DNA of 28,932 bases from a virus: positions 1 through 28,932 of the IMG/VR virus record IMGVR_UViG_3300001341_000036; one strand, written 5' to 3'. Below, piece after piece: positions 21,350-28,931 of the stretch. The notes beneath the pieces were generated by a model. The model was not told the origin of the DNA and did not search any database. It saw only the letters and a list, made by a program, of their open reading frames with translations. Every line of letters begins with the position of its first letter. Positions within the stretch are counted from its first letter, which is position 1. The translations under genes and the position numbers were made by a program.

Positions 21350-23137
21350 TTAGATTACAATCGCTTCACGATCCTCATATACCGAGCGGCCAGGCCCGGC
21401 GGCCTCGGGGTTCATTTCGAGTAGTTTGGTTGCGTTCATTGCCGCCATCAGTGGATCAATCTTCGCGGTCGCTGTTCCGTTCTTGACCAGCATCACGGTT
21501 TGGCGGCCCTGCTCTTCCTTCGCGTTCCCAACACACCACGCCATCATCGGTGCACCATTGTGTGCGGCTTGCGCGAATTTGAGCTTGCGGGCCAAACCGA
21601 CAACCGCTGACATCAATCGATAGCCTTGGCCAATTGCGACGATCTGCTCATCGGCAAATTCCGCATCAGCCAAAGCGTCGACCAGATCGGCAACACCGTG
21701 CGGGTCAAGTCCGATTGCAGCCTTGTCGGGCATCAATCCGCTATCACGTACCTGGACCAGAATCTCCACGATCTCGGCGATGTCTTGTGGCGTGTCAGCA
21801 CTCTCCCAGTTCTCATCGAGAGGATCGAGCTCGGCGGCTGCCAGCGGTTCGCAAATCACCAAATCGCCATCATTACTGAAGTCCTTGAGGCGCGGTGCAA
21901 TTTGCTTGCGCAGCTTCAGAACTTCTGGCCAGACCCACGCCTTGAACCAAAAAAGCCATCTCTTGCTTTCACGCTCGCGGCCGGCGATGCACAATCCGTA
22001 GAGATCGTCCAGGCCGCCACCATCAGCCCCGGCCACCACTACTTCGCAGCGATCGAGCAAGGCCTCTAAAGTCAATGTCGTGTCACCGCGCTGATCCCAA
22101 AAATCAGCACCACGCCACCGGTCGCGGCGCAATCGCACACCAATCTCAACATTGAGATATTTGGCGAGCACCACTTGCAGTGACGCATCTTCCTCACCTT
22201 CATCAAGTTCGCCGCGCGAGGCTTTGCGCAGCTTGCCGGCGATGAAGTCGGTCGACACGGAGCGACCCAGATTAGGGTTGGTGAGATAGAAATTCTCAGC
22301 CTTAAGGTAGGCCTGGTCCTCGATCATCTGCTCTGGCCACTCATAGAGCATTCCAAAACAGGTCGGGTCAGCGATGTTGCCGTCACGCACATCGCGGAAA
22401 TATTCGAGCTTCTCCTTGTAGATGCCCGCCGGTGGCTCGTTAGAGTGTGTGGTCAGATAGACAACAAACCCCTCAGGCCGCGAGGCCATTCCCCCTGTGG
22501 CCTCTTCGAATAGATCTTCTGCATCGGCGCGCTTACCAAACAACCAAAGTTCATCGATCAAGATGAAGCCAGCTTTGGCGCCCCCCACTGTACCCGTATC
22601 GGCGGCAACGACCCGCAGCTCTGCCTGCGTCTGGCGATGGCGGATCGTGCGCGTGTTGTTGATGATGTGGAACTTCCGTTCCAGATCTGGATCAGCACGC
22701 ACCATCGCGGCTGCCGGCTTGAAGCTGTTGCCGGCGACCTCGATCGTTGGTGCGAGAATGATCAGTTCGGCCAGGTCGCGCCAATTTAGGATCAGGGCCG
22801 TGACCATAATCCCGGCCGCAATCGTCGACTTCCCATTCTTCTTGCTGATCAACAGCATGAATTCTGTGATGTGGCGGACGCCCTCTCTTTCGTCATAGGC
22901 GCCAAAAATGGCCCCAACGAAATCGAACACAAACGGTTCACAAGCCTCTCCGAACGTCGGCTTGCCTGGCACATCTACCATTCGCAGCGATTTGAACACC
23001 GCGACCGCCTTGGCGGCATAGTCAGGATAGAGCGGGTCGAATGGGACCAAGCTCTCGCGCTCCACAATGCGCCGCTCCCAATCTGGGCATGCGGTGCTCC
23101 ACTTGGTGCGCGGCACCCGGCTGATCGGGGCGCTCAA
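21350..23137 (-). CDS. Terminase large subunit
   Basis: A 595-aa packaging motor. The ATPase domain shows Walker A SKKNGKST (98-105) and Walker B FILIDELW (D195, E196), with YLTTHSN as the coupling motif. The nuclease domain has VVVAGADGGGLDDLYGLCIA with metal-binding aspartates and a later GLDPHGVADLVDALA. The type is Terminase_1/HK97-like, which packages DNA from a cos site with the small subunit. It overlaps the small subunit gene as ATGA. Confidence 0.95.
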   Translation of the reverse strand: MSAPISRVPRTKWSTACPDWERRIVERESLVPFDPLYPDYAAKAVAVFKSLRMVDVPGKPTFGEACEPFVFDFVGAIFGAYDEREGVRHITEFMLLISKKNGKSTIAAGIMVTALILNWRDLAELIILAPTIEVAGNSFKPAAAMVRADPDLERKFHIINNTRTIRHRQTQAELRVVAADTGTVGGAKAGFILIDELWLFGKRADAEDLFEEATGGMASRPEGFVVYLTTHSNEPPAGIYKEKLEYFRDVRDGNIADPTCFGMLYEWPEQMIEDQAYLKAENFYLTNPNLGRSVSTDFIAGKLRKASRGELDEGEEDASLQVVLAKYLNVEIGVRLRRDRWRGADFWDQRGDTTLTLEALLDRCEVVVAGADGGGLDDLYGLCIAGRERESKRWLFWFKAWVWPEVLKLRKQIAPRLKDFSNDGDLVICEPLAAAELDPLDENWESADTPQDIAEIVEILVQVRDSGLMPDKAAIGLDPHGVADLVDALADAEFADEQIVAIGQGYRLMSAVVGLARKLKFAQAAHNGAPMMAWCVGNAKEEQGRQTVMLVKNGTATAKIDPLMAAMNATKLLEMNPEAAGPGRSVYEDREAIVI

Positions 23138-23598
23138 TTCACAGCCCCTGGAGCGGGCGGCACATCATACAGTTCGCTGGGTTCCATCGCCGCTAACCTT
23201 GCCGCCTCCTTTTTTCCGAGCGGCTTCGCTTTGGGCTTGGGCGCTTGCTTCGCGTGCGAGTCACGCATGCGAAGTTGTTCAAGCTTGCGCGATAGCTCTT
23301 TCTCAGCTGGCACACTTCCCGCTTCGGCAGCGTCGTTCAACCGTTCAAGTTGGCGCATCTCCATTCGCTCGATCGCGCTGGTGCGCATCGAGCACTCCGA
23401 AGAATATACCCTCTTGAGCGTGGGGACACTCAACCGAACATGCTTAGCCGTCCTGGCCAGTGTCCATTGCCGCGCAAAGCACAGCAGCACCATATTCGAT
23501 GTGCGCTTGTCCCACTCAACTTTAGGCCTTCCACGCGTCTCTGCGGGCGCCTCAATGGGGTTGCCAAACAGGTCTTTCTTCAAAACCCCGTCTGACAC
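23134..23598 (-). CDS. Terminase small subunit (HTH-containing)
   Basis: A 154-aa protein. Residues 20-65 (RGRPKVEWDKRTSNMVLLCF, then TLARTAKHVRLSVPTLKRVY) form a helix-turn-helix domain, followed by a long Glu/Arg-rich helix (SAIERMEMRQLERLNDAAEA) and a Lys/Pro-rich linker. It should recognise the packaging site and recruit the large subunit. I chose a GTG at 23598, with GGAG nine bases upstream across a T8 run; the frame is open further upstream, but that would overlap the HNH gene. Position directly before the large subunit makes the role likely. Confidence 0.8.
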   Translation of the reverse strand: MSDGVLKKDLFGNPIEAPAETRGRPKVEWDKRTSNMVLLCFARQWTLARTAKHVRLSVPTLKRVYSSECSMRTSAIERMEMRQLERLNDAAEAGSVPAEKELSRKLEQLRMRDSHAKQAPKPKAKPLGKKEAARLAAMEPSELYDVPPAPGAVN

Positions 23599-23654
23599 GA
23601 AAAAAAACTCCGAATGAGATAGGCGGCGGTTTTCTGGGCGGTGTCTCTGGGAAG

Positions 23655-23670
23655 TTTTGACCCTCCCCCC
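23655..23670 (-). other. Candidate packaging-site (cos) element: G-rich tract then TCAAAA
   Basis: Directly after the HNH stop the minus strand reads GGGGGGAGGGTCAAAA. I remember similar G-tract-plus-TCAAAA sequences next to HNH-terminase modules of cos phages, but I cannot verify that here. It lies between HNH and small terminase, a position in which cos elements are expected. Confidence 0.3.
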
Positions 23671-23671
23671 G

Positions 23672-23998
23672 TCACCTTTTTCCCAGCGCTCGCGCCTTGC
23701 GAGCCTCGGCCGTCTTCCGGTTATGGCAACCGGTGCAATACCAATGAGCTTGATCGTATGGCGGGAAGTCATCACCGCCATCCTTGCGTTCGATCTCGTG
23801 GTCGAGGATCAACCGGCCCACCGCACCGCAGACCCGGCACCAAACGCCGCCTTGCTTCGCTCGGGTCCAAGCGCGGTGCGCCTTGCGATAGGCCTTCCAC
23901 TCAACCGAGGTGTAGAATGATTCCGCCCGCTTGGGCAGCGATTTGACCCGTGCTCCGAGCCCGCCGATCCGCGCTGGCAGCTGCTTGAGCTTGCCCAC
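23672..23998 (-). CDS. HNH endonuclease of the packaging module
   Basis: A 108-aa HNH nuclease. It begins basic (MGKLKQLPARIGGLGARVKS), then has FYTSVEWKAYRKAHRAWTRA, a zinc CxxC (CRVCGAVG), the HNH core LDHEIERKDGGDD and WYCTGCHNRKTAEARK with the second CxxC. HNH proteins of this kind beside terminase genes help the terminase cut cos in HK97-like phages. A GTG start at 23998 is preceded by GAGG. It is the first gene of the packaging/head operon after the 24000-24280 control region. Confidence 0.9.
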   Translation of the reverse strand: MGKLKQLPARIGGLGARVKSLPKRAESFYTSVEWKAYRKAHRAWTRAKQGGVWCRVCGAVGRLILDHEIERKDGGDDFPPYDQAHWYCTGCHNRKTAEARKARALGKR

Positions 23999-24033
23999 AG
24001 ATCACCTCGCGTCAACAGCTGCAATGCAGGGAT

Positions 24034-24071
24034 GGGTCCAGCAGTGTGAGGGTAGTCGCACCGCTGGACCC
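24034..24071. repeat. Inverted repeat upstream of the HNH gene
   Basis: GGGTCCAGC at 24034-24042 and GCTGGACCC at 24063-24071 form a perfect 9-bp stem around a 20-base loop. It lies about 35-75 bases before the HNH start, in the leader of the head operon. It could be an RNA leader hairpin, a protein site or part of cos. No T tract follows, so it is not a standard terminator. Confidence 0.55.
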
Positions 24072-24162
24072 AGAGGACTAGCCAGAGGCAGCTCCAGCCA
24101 ATCAAGGAGGGGGGTCCGCCCAAACGCAAGCGCTCAAGCTACGGTCTGAATACCCCGCACTT

Positions 24163-24258
24163 GCTATGGAACTGAAACGCTATTTCGCTATGGAACGCCG
24201 AATTCCACACTTGACACACGTAAAACTCAAGGCGAGCTGAGGGTTCAAGCTATGGAAT
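24163..24258. repeat. Three GCTATGGAA repeats in the late control region
   Basis: GCTATGGAAC occurs at 24163-24172 and 24187-24196, and GCTATGGAAT at 24249-24258, all in the same orientation. They lie in the gene-free stretch 23999-24280 before the packaging/head operon. The spacing is irregular (24 and 62 bases start to start), which suits regulator sites better than regular origin iterons. Confidence 0.5.
24198..24210. promoter_or_regulatory. 13-bp shared element, copy 1
   Basis: CCGAATTCCACAC is identical to 25060-25072. This copy lies before the HNH/terminase operon. A shared element in two separate gene-free regions suggests a common regulator. The next six bases on the plus strand, TTGACA, resemble a -35 box, but no matching -10 was found. 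Confidence 0.45.
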
Positions 24259-24280
24259 TATCGCACGACCCACATTGAAT

Positions 24281-24913
24281 TCACCGCCATTGCTCGCGTT
24301 CAGCCATCGGATTGGTGGTTTTGTTGGCAATCTCTCGCGCGCGCCGGGTCGGCCAGCCATGCAGAGTGCAGATCATCGCTGCCAGCACCTCACGATATCG
24401 TCCAGCCAATCGCCGCGCAGAGCGCTTGTACCCGGTCCAACGCTTGATAGCGGTCCACGGCACGCGACCTTCGCCCTTGGCCAGCTGCTGTGTCGCCAGC
24501 CACACCATCTTGCGATCCATCGGCACTTCGATCAAATCCACCATCGCCATGATCGCATCACGCCGGTCGACCTCGTGACTGCGTAGTGGAGTGCGTGGCC
24601 TGCGGCTGTCGACCTTGCGCGTCTCAAGCAGCTTGCCCGCCTCATTCTCCAGCAGCGTGATCGAATAGTCACCCTTCACATCGCCCACTTCGCTTTGCGC
24701 CAGATGCCACGGCCCATCACCCGCATAGGGCCTGGCAGACTGACCGGGGGATCGCCACCACAGATCATGCGCCTCGATCAGCAAGCCTTCCGCCTCTTCA
24801 ACGCTGGTAGGCATATCGGACCCCAAAACTTCGTCGATTGGAATGGTCGAAGATGCGGTGTTTTCTCTCATCATTTCAGCAGCTTTCATAAGTTCTAAGG
24901 CTAACAAACTCAT
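24281..24913 (-). CDS. Putative helix-turn-helix protein (DUF6362-like)
   Basis: A 210-aa protein. The C-terminal part has the pattern PLRSHEVDRRDAIMAMVDLI, then GRVPWTAIKRWTGYKRSARR and LAGRYREVLAAMICTLHGW. It reads as a helix-turn-helix with basic recognition helix, followed by an Arg-rich helix. This is similar to the DUF6362 type of phage proteins, which probably bind DNA; I am not certain of the family. It stands alone between two control regions that share a 13-bp element, so it is a good candidate for the late-gene regulator. The start is uncertain, since neither ATG 24913 nor ATG 24889 has a ribosome site. Confidence 0.6.
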   Translation of the reverse strand: MSLLALELMKAAEMMRENTASSTIPIDEVLGSDMPTSVEEAEGLLIEAHDLWWRSPGQSARPYAGDGPWHLAQSEVGDVKGDYSITLLENEAGKLLETRKVDSRRPRTPLRSHEVDRRDAIMAMVDLIEVPMDRKMVWLATQQLAKGEGRVPWTAIKRWTGYKRSARRLAGRYREVLAAMICTLHGWPTRRAREIANKTTNPMAEREQWR

Positions 24914-24917
24914 TCAT

Positions 24918-25056
24918 TTGGAAGGTTGGAAGGCAAAACAGTGCTAAGTGGTCATGGCAAAACTTTTCGGTTTTCGTGCGAGAGCATCCCCGACTTGCCT
25001 TCCATCCCTTCCACACGAAAGCAAGCGCCTCAAAAGACGCAATTTTTTGCCTTCCA
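24918..25056. repeat. TTGCCTTCCA repeats in the early control region
   Basis: TTGCCTTCCA occurs at 24995-25004 and 25047-25056, and in reverse orientation within 24926-24936 (TTGGAAGGCAA). Half copies (CCTTCCA or TGGAAGG) adjoin two of them at 25007-25013 and 24918-24925. The gene-free stretch 24914-25113 lies between the methylase and the putative regulator. Operator or replication-origin function is possible. Confidence 0.5.
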
Positions 25057-25059
25057 ATT

Positions 25060-25072
25060 CCGAATTCCACAC
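25060..25072. promoter_or_regulatory. 13-bp shared element, copy 2
   Basis: Identical to the element at 24198-24210. This copy lies upstream of the putative regulator gene at 24281-24913, next to a TTGCCTTCCA repeat. It is in the same orientation as copy 1 relative to the minus-strand genes. Confidence 0.45.
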
Positions 25073-25113
25073 CATTCCGCCCGGCGGCGGATGGAACGGT
25101 GGTGCATGCTCGG

Positions 25114-25959
25114 TCATTCGAACAACCCTTTGTTGTTAAGCCATTGCTGACCCCTTGGGTTGATCCACAGGCACTCGGTTCTAGGTCGTGCGCCATCGGC
25201 CAGCGCAGCCCTCTCGATCCGCTCCCATCCTGGCAAATTGTCATCATAGAGCGCGTGCGGGTAGCCGCTCAGCACCACCGCACCTTCAACAGCGGCCAAC
25301 GCTTCGAGCAGCACAAGATGCTCTTCGTCACTCATTTCATGTCGATAGTTCTTTCGGGCCCCACTCCTGGCCGGGGCGCGTGTATCGCTGAGATAAGGAG
25401 GGTCGGCGAAGATCAGTGCATCGGCGCAGTCGTGTTGCGAAATCACATCGATCGCAGGCCTGTTCTCAATGATCACGCCTCGCAGGCGTTCAACGACCCG
25501 TTGCAAGCCATTTGGATAGTTCATCCAATCATGTGCCGGCGTGTTGCCTGATCGGTCAGAATTGGCTCGAAACCCGGTCTTTCGAGCATCGTTGTGGCCA
25601 TCGCTTCCGAAACCCATGAAAGAGCGAATGCACAACCTCCGGGCGCGCTCAATCGGGCAATCGGTCGGTTCATAAGCCTTGTCGAATTCGGCACGCGCGA
25701 ACGGTGTGATCTGCAACAGATGGATCAGCTCGCCGGCCTGTTCGGTATCCTGCAGGAGACGGAAAAACTCAACGATCTCGCCATCCAGATCATTGTAAAT
25801 TTCCGCATAGCTGCGCCACTTTCGCAGCAGCACAGATGCTGCGCCGCCAAACGGCTCGATATATACGCGGTGCGGGCCAAAATGCTCAATAATCCAAGGC
25901 GCAAGCATCCATTTGCCGCCATGATATCGCAGCGCCGGACGTGTTGGCTCAATCCCCAT
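25114..25959 (-). CDS. D12-class adenine-N6 DNA methyltransferase (Dam-like)
   Basis: A 281-aa methylase. RPALRYHGGKWMLAPWIIEH at residues 8-27 is the AdoMet motif region of the D12 class, followed by YIEPFGGAASVLL (motif I) and later ALIFADPPYLSDTR, with DPPY the catalytic motif IV. It would methylate adenine, perhaps in GATC, protecting the phage DNA or affecting its timing. I chose the ATG at 25959 because GGAGG lies seven bases upstream; longer starts would lie inside the primase gene. No restriction enzyme is next to it, so it looks like an orphan methylase. Confidence 0.93.
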   Translation of the reverse strand: MGIEPTRPALRYHGGKWMLAPWIIEHFGPHRVYIEPFGGAASVLLRKWRSYAEIYNDLDGEIVEFFRLLQDTEQAGELIHLLQITPFARAEFDKAYEPTDCPIERARRLCIRSFMGFGSDGHNDARKTGFRANSDRSGNTPAHDWMNYPNGLQRVVERLRGVIIENRPAIDVISQHDCADALIFADPPYLSDTRAPARSGARKNYRHEMSDEEHLVLLEALAAVEGAVVLSGYPHALYDDNLPGWERIERAALADGARPRTECLWINPRGQQWLNNKGLFE

Positions 25960-27904
25960 CGTCTGGCCTCCATGGATCAGACTCACCATCCCAGCGATCA
26001 TCATCAAAGGCACTCGCGCCATCGCCGGCCGCACCGCCCTCTCCTGCGGGCTTCGCCGAGCTCCAATCTCCATCACGGATCGTTTCGGCATCGACGCCGT
26101 CGCGCAGCGCAATACCAAGCCACTTCATCCCGTTCGAGGCCTTCTGCTCGAACCCCTTGTCGATCATCGCCTTCTTGAAGCCCCTGGTGCTCCAACTGGC
26201 CCCACCAGCATCAGCGCACCAGGCCAGATAGGTGTCGTGCAGCTCCTTGGCCCCGACCCGCATCGGACGGTCGGGTAGGTCATCGCCCACATCGCATGTG
26301 TCAGACAGGAACTTGCCCAGTTCGTCGGATTGGTCGCGATAGGCCTCGGTCGCCATGCGCACCTGCTTGGGTTCGATTAACCCATGCTCTCGCCAATCGC
26401 ACAACCCCTCTAGCAACCGGTTGAGCAAGCCGCTCGCCTCGGCCTGCAGCTTGGCTGGGAGATCGCGATCAACCTCCTCTCGTGGAACCTTCTGATCCCA
26501 TGGCACCAATTGCATGCGCCGCCAGATGCCGTCGCTGGTGTCCTTGATGTCTGGCTTGTGATTGCCCGATATCGTCATCTTGAAATCAGGCAGGAAGGTG
26601 AAGAAGCCTTTGTTGAGATGGCGGGCATCCACCGGATCACCGCCAGTTACCATCTTCACCAGGCCCTCATTGAGCTTTGCATTCCGCTCCGGCTCGGAAA
26701 CGCGCAAAAAGCGTACGCCGGGGAGCCGCGCGAGATCGGGCGTCGCCTGATCGCCGCGCCTCTTGATCCCGCTGTCGAGAAAGCTCTCGATCGGGATAGA
26801 TCCGGCATAGTCGCCGGCCAGATGCGCCACGGCCTCAACCGATGTACCTTTGCCATTGCGACCGGAGCCATAGAAGAACGCCAGCTTCTGCTCGCCGATG
26901 TCGCCGGTCAGCGACAGGCCAAACCATTGATGGATGAATCGCCGCATTGCCTGGTCGGGCTGCATTTTGGCGATGAATTCATCCCAAACCGGGGCTTTGG
27001 CGCTTGGCGCGAACTTCACCGGGGCCAGCTTGGTGATTAGATCCTCGCGATTGTGCGGATGCTTTCTGATCTTCCAGCCATCCACCTTCCAAACCGACTT
27101 TCCGGCCGCAACCTCCTCGGCGGATCGCTTCACCTTTCGGCGATCCAGTCTCAGCGTGCCGTTGAGCACGTTTATCGCCATGCGGTCCTGGTCGAAGGCA
27201 TCGGGCTCCACTGCAATGCCGGGAAAGGCGCGAGCCAGCTTGGCAACCGCCGCCAGCTTGCCCGATCCCTCGGATTGCTTGCCATGTGCCTTGATCGTGT
27301 GGCTCCACAATTTGCGCTTGCTGGGCTGGGTCTCAATCGCGAAATCCTGCACATCGCAGGTCTCAATGAAGGCTTTGGCGCGCTCGATCGCTTGGTCGTA
27401 TTCAGGCGGCCGCTCACCCTCCTCATTGGCAGGATATTGCCACGCAATGCTGCGAGTCAGGGCGTCCCAGCCTTCGGCCTGCTCCCCGCGCGCCCACGCC
27501 ATGAACCAACCGAGCTTTTCGTCGGGCAGGTCTGGCATTTCACAGCCCAGCGCCGCAATCAGCGCCGCCTCATTGGCGATCGCGCGGATTGTGCTGAAAA
27601 CGCTCTGCATTACCTCGGCCGGCAGCGCGTCCTTTTCTTCAGACAGCAGACGCCAGCGCCGGCCGTCCCACATAAACCAGCCAATCTTGTCGCAAAAACG
27701 AAAGTCGTCGCCGTGGCGCACCCGCCAGCGCTCGGCATTGCCCATATCGGTCAGCGACAGGAACGCGCAGGTCAGATCACGCGGCAGGTCTGGGGCCACA
27801 CGAATGCGGCCGGCAGCGCCGATTTCAAGCAACTGCGCGGTCGATGGCGCAGCGTCATGGCTTCCCGCCGAGGCGGGGCCGGCAAGGCGGTTCTGGTTGG
27901 GCAC
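25949..27904 (-). CDS. P4/D5-type DNA primase-helicase
   Basis: A 651-aa replication protein. Residues about 75-130 hold the D5 N-terminal segment (KIGWFMWDGRRWRLLSEEKD). The middle domain ends near 340, and an SF3 helicase core follows with Walker A FFYGSGRNGKGTSVEAVAHL (about 342-361). Later motifs are RFLRVSEPERNAKLNE, KMTISGNHKPDIKDTSDGIW and RRMQLVPWD, which includes the arginine finger region. It ends in an Asp/Pro-rich tail. Such proteins unwind and may prime phage or plasmid replication. A GTG start at 27904 directly follows the DUF3310 stop, with no strong ribosome site. Confidence 0.92.
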   Translation of the reverse strand: MPNQNRLAGPASAGSHDAAPSTAQLLEIGAAGRIRVAPDLPRDLTCAFLSLTDMGNAERWRVRHGDDFRFCDKIGWFMWDGRRWRLLSEEKDALPAEVMQSVFSTIRAIANEAALIAALGCEMPDLPDEKLGWFMAWARGEQAEGWDALTRSIAWQYPANEEGERPPEYDQAIERAKAFIETCDVQDFAIETQPSKRKLWSHTIKAHGKQSEGSGKLAAVAKLARAFPGIAVEPDAFDQDRMAINVLNGTLRLDRRKVKRSAEEVAAGKSVWKVDGWKIRKHPHNREDLITKLAPVKFAPSAKAPVWDEFIAKMQPDQAMRRFIHQWFGLSLTGDIGEQKLAFFYGSGRNGKGTSVEAVAHLAGDYAGSIPIESFLDSGIKRRGDQATPDLARLPGVRFLRVSEPERNAKLNEGLVKMVTGGDPVDARHLNKGFFTFLPDFKMTISGNHKPDIKDTSDGIWRRMQLVPWDQKVPREEVDRDLPAKLQAEASGLLNRLLEGLCDWREHGLIEPKQVRMATEAYRDQSDELGKFLSDTCDVGDDLPDRPMRVGAKELHDTYLAWCADAGGASWSTRGFKKAMIDKGFEQKASNGMKWLGIALRDGVDAETIRDGDWSSAKPAGEGGAAGDGASAFDDDRWDGESDPWRPDDGD

Positions 27905-28147
27905 TTATTCTGGTTTCGGTTCTGCTGCGAGTTTTTCGCACGTTTCGACCAAACGATCAGAGTACCAGCGCGCTTTTGCCGCATCCTCGGCCGCCGATCC
28001 CTTATGGCCGAGCCTCCACTGGTACTTGATCACATTGCCGCGCAGCCAACCAATGAATTGCTCTGGTCCGAGCGCGGCCTCGACAGCGTCGACGCACTCA
28101 ATTTCACCCTGATTGTAATGGCTGGGTGAGTTGACGGGATCGTTCAT
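27905..28147 (-). CDS. DUF3310 family protein
   Basis: An 80-aa protein matching the phage DUF3310 family: VNSPSHYNQGEIECVDAVE, then FIGWLRGNVIKYQWRLGHKG and AAKARWYSDRL. The pattern 'V..PsHY..g.iE.id.....f.gf..GNvikY..R...K...ed..KA.wY' is characteristic. Some members are annotated as nucleotide kinases, though this is not well established. It sits between thyX and the primase, in line with a role in nucleotide supply. A GGAGG ribosome site lies seven bases before the ATG, which overlaps the thyX stop (ATGA). Confidence 0.88.
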   Translation of the reverse strand: MNDPVNSPSHYNQGEIECVDAVEAALGPEQFIGWLRGNVIKYQWRLGHKGSAAEDAAKARWYSDRLVETCEKLAAEPKPE

Positions 28148-28818
28148 TTTTCACCCTCCCAAGCTTCAAGACAGATCGGCGCGACAGTCCGCGCAAGCTC
28201 ACGCAGCGCATCGGCGTAAACTCGGATTTCATACTGCGCATGCTCATCACATCGCAGCGTGAGGAACTTCATCAGATTGAGCAGATTGACGGTCGCGAAC
28301 ATCGTCGAATAGGTGCCAACGGGAAGCACAGAGCGGGCAAGCTCGCGCGCGACCCCCGCCCTGATCAATTCGCGATAGTCGACAAAGGCAGCGGCGTTCG
28401 AATCGCGGATTTGTTCTTGAACCTGCATGGCCTGCGCGCCGCCTAGGGCGCTGCCCCGCCCCTGCTTGTTGCTCATGGATTGGGCGCAAATGTTCTCAAC
28501 GTCCGGCACATAGAACTCGTCAGGCAGCTCACGATATCGCGCGCTCAACTCATTGAATGACCATGTCCGATGGCGATGCCATTGCCGAAAAACGAAGATC
28601 GGCGCATGCACTTCAAACGTCAGCGTCACCGCCTCGAACGGCGTCGTGTGATGGTGCGACCAGAGGTAATGGATCAAGCGATGATCGCTGCCTTGGTCCT
28701 CTCCTGCACGCCACGCCGCATCGTATGAAACACGGGCGGCACGCACGACACTCAAGTCGCCGCCCATTGAATCAACCAGCCTCACATAGCCATGGTCAAG
28801 CACATCAACCCGCTGCAT
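28144..28818 (-). CDS. thyX: Flavin-dependent thymidylate synthase
   Basis: A 224-aa ThyX. The signature RHRxxSxNExSxRY is found as RHRTWSFNELSARY at residues 82-95. PVGTYSTMFATVNLLNLMKF and LRCDEHAQYEIRVYA form the later substrate and FAD regions. The enzyme makes dTMP from dUMP using FAD and methylenetetrahydrofolate. The ATG at 28818 has GGAGG seven bases upstream and overlaps the previous stop as TGATG; a GTG at 28821 is adjacent. It likely raises the dTMP supply for phage replication along with DUF3310 and the primase. Confidence 0.95.
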   Translation of the reverse strand: MQRVDVLDHGYVRLVDSMGGDLSVVRAARVSYDAAWRAGEDQGSDHRLIHYLWSHHHTTPFEAVTLTFEVHAPIFVFRQWHRHRTWSFNELSARYRELPDEFYVPDVENICAQSMSNKQGRGSALGGAQAMQVQEQIRDSNAAAFVDYRELIRAGVARELARSVLPVGTYSTMFATVNLLNLMKFLTLRCDEHAQYEIRVYADALRELARTVAPICLEAWEGEK

Positions 28819-28931
28819 CACGCCACCTCCCTTTCCTGAATTCTGACCGGCGGCGCCTCGCTCACGCGCGGCAAATCGCCATAGGCGAGCAAGGCTCGCA
28901 TCCTTTCGCCGGCACCCGCATCCACCTTCAA
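28818..28931 (-). CDS. C-terminal end of an unidentified gene (cut by the window edge)
   Basis: An open frame enters from the right edge and ends with a TGA at 28818-28820, overlapping the thyX ATG as TGATG. The 37 visible residues include ERMRALLAYGDLPRVSEAP and a charged end (RIQEREVA). The coupling and coding-like composition suggest a real gene of the same operon. Too little is seen for a function. Confidence 0.55.
   Translation of the reverse strand: MKVDAGAGERMRALLAYGDLPRVSEAPPVRIQEREVA

Noticed and set aside
24211-24216. TTGACA on the plus strand as a promoter -35 box
   Set aside because: No acceptable -10 lies 16-18 bases downstream, and the plus strand has no gene to drive there.
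24163-25072. Repeats as a CRISPR or regular iteron array
   Set aside because: Copies are short, few and irregularly spaced, in differing orientation; operator clusters explain them better.
24876-25247. Minus-strand frame of 123 codons across the early control region
   Set aside because: It overlaps both neighbouring genes in other frames, has no family features and its sequence is explained by the repeats there.
26934-28112. Long plus-strand open frames (up to 392 codons) opposite the primase and DUF3310 genes
   Set aside because: They lie antisense to well-supported conserved proteins, are Ser/Arg/Pro-rich without motifs, and reflect codon bias of a GC-rich genome.
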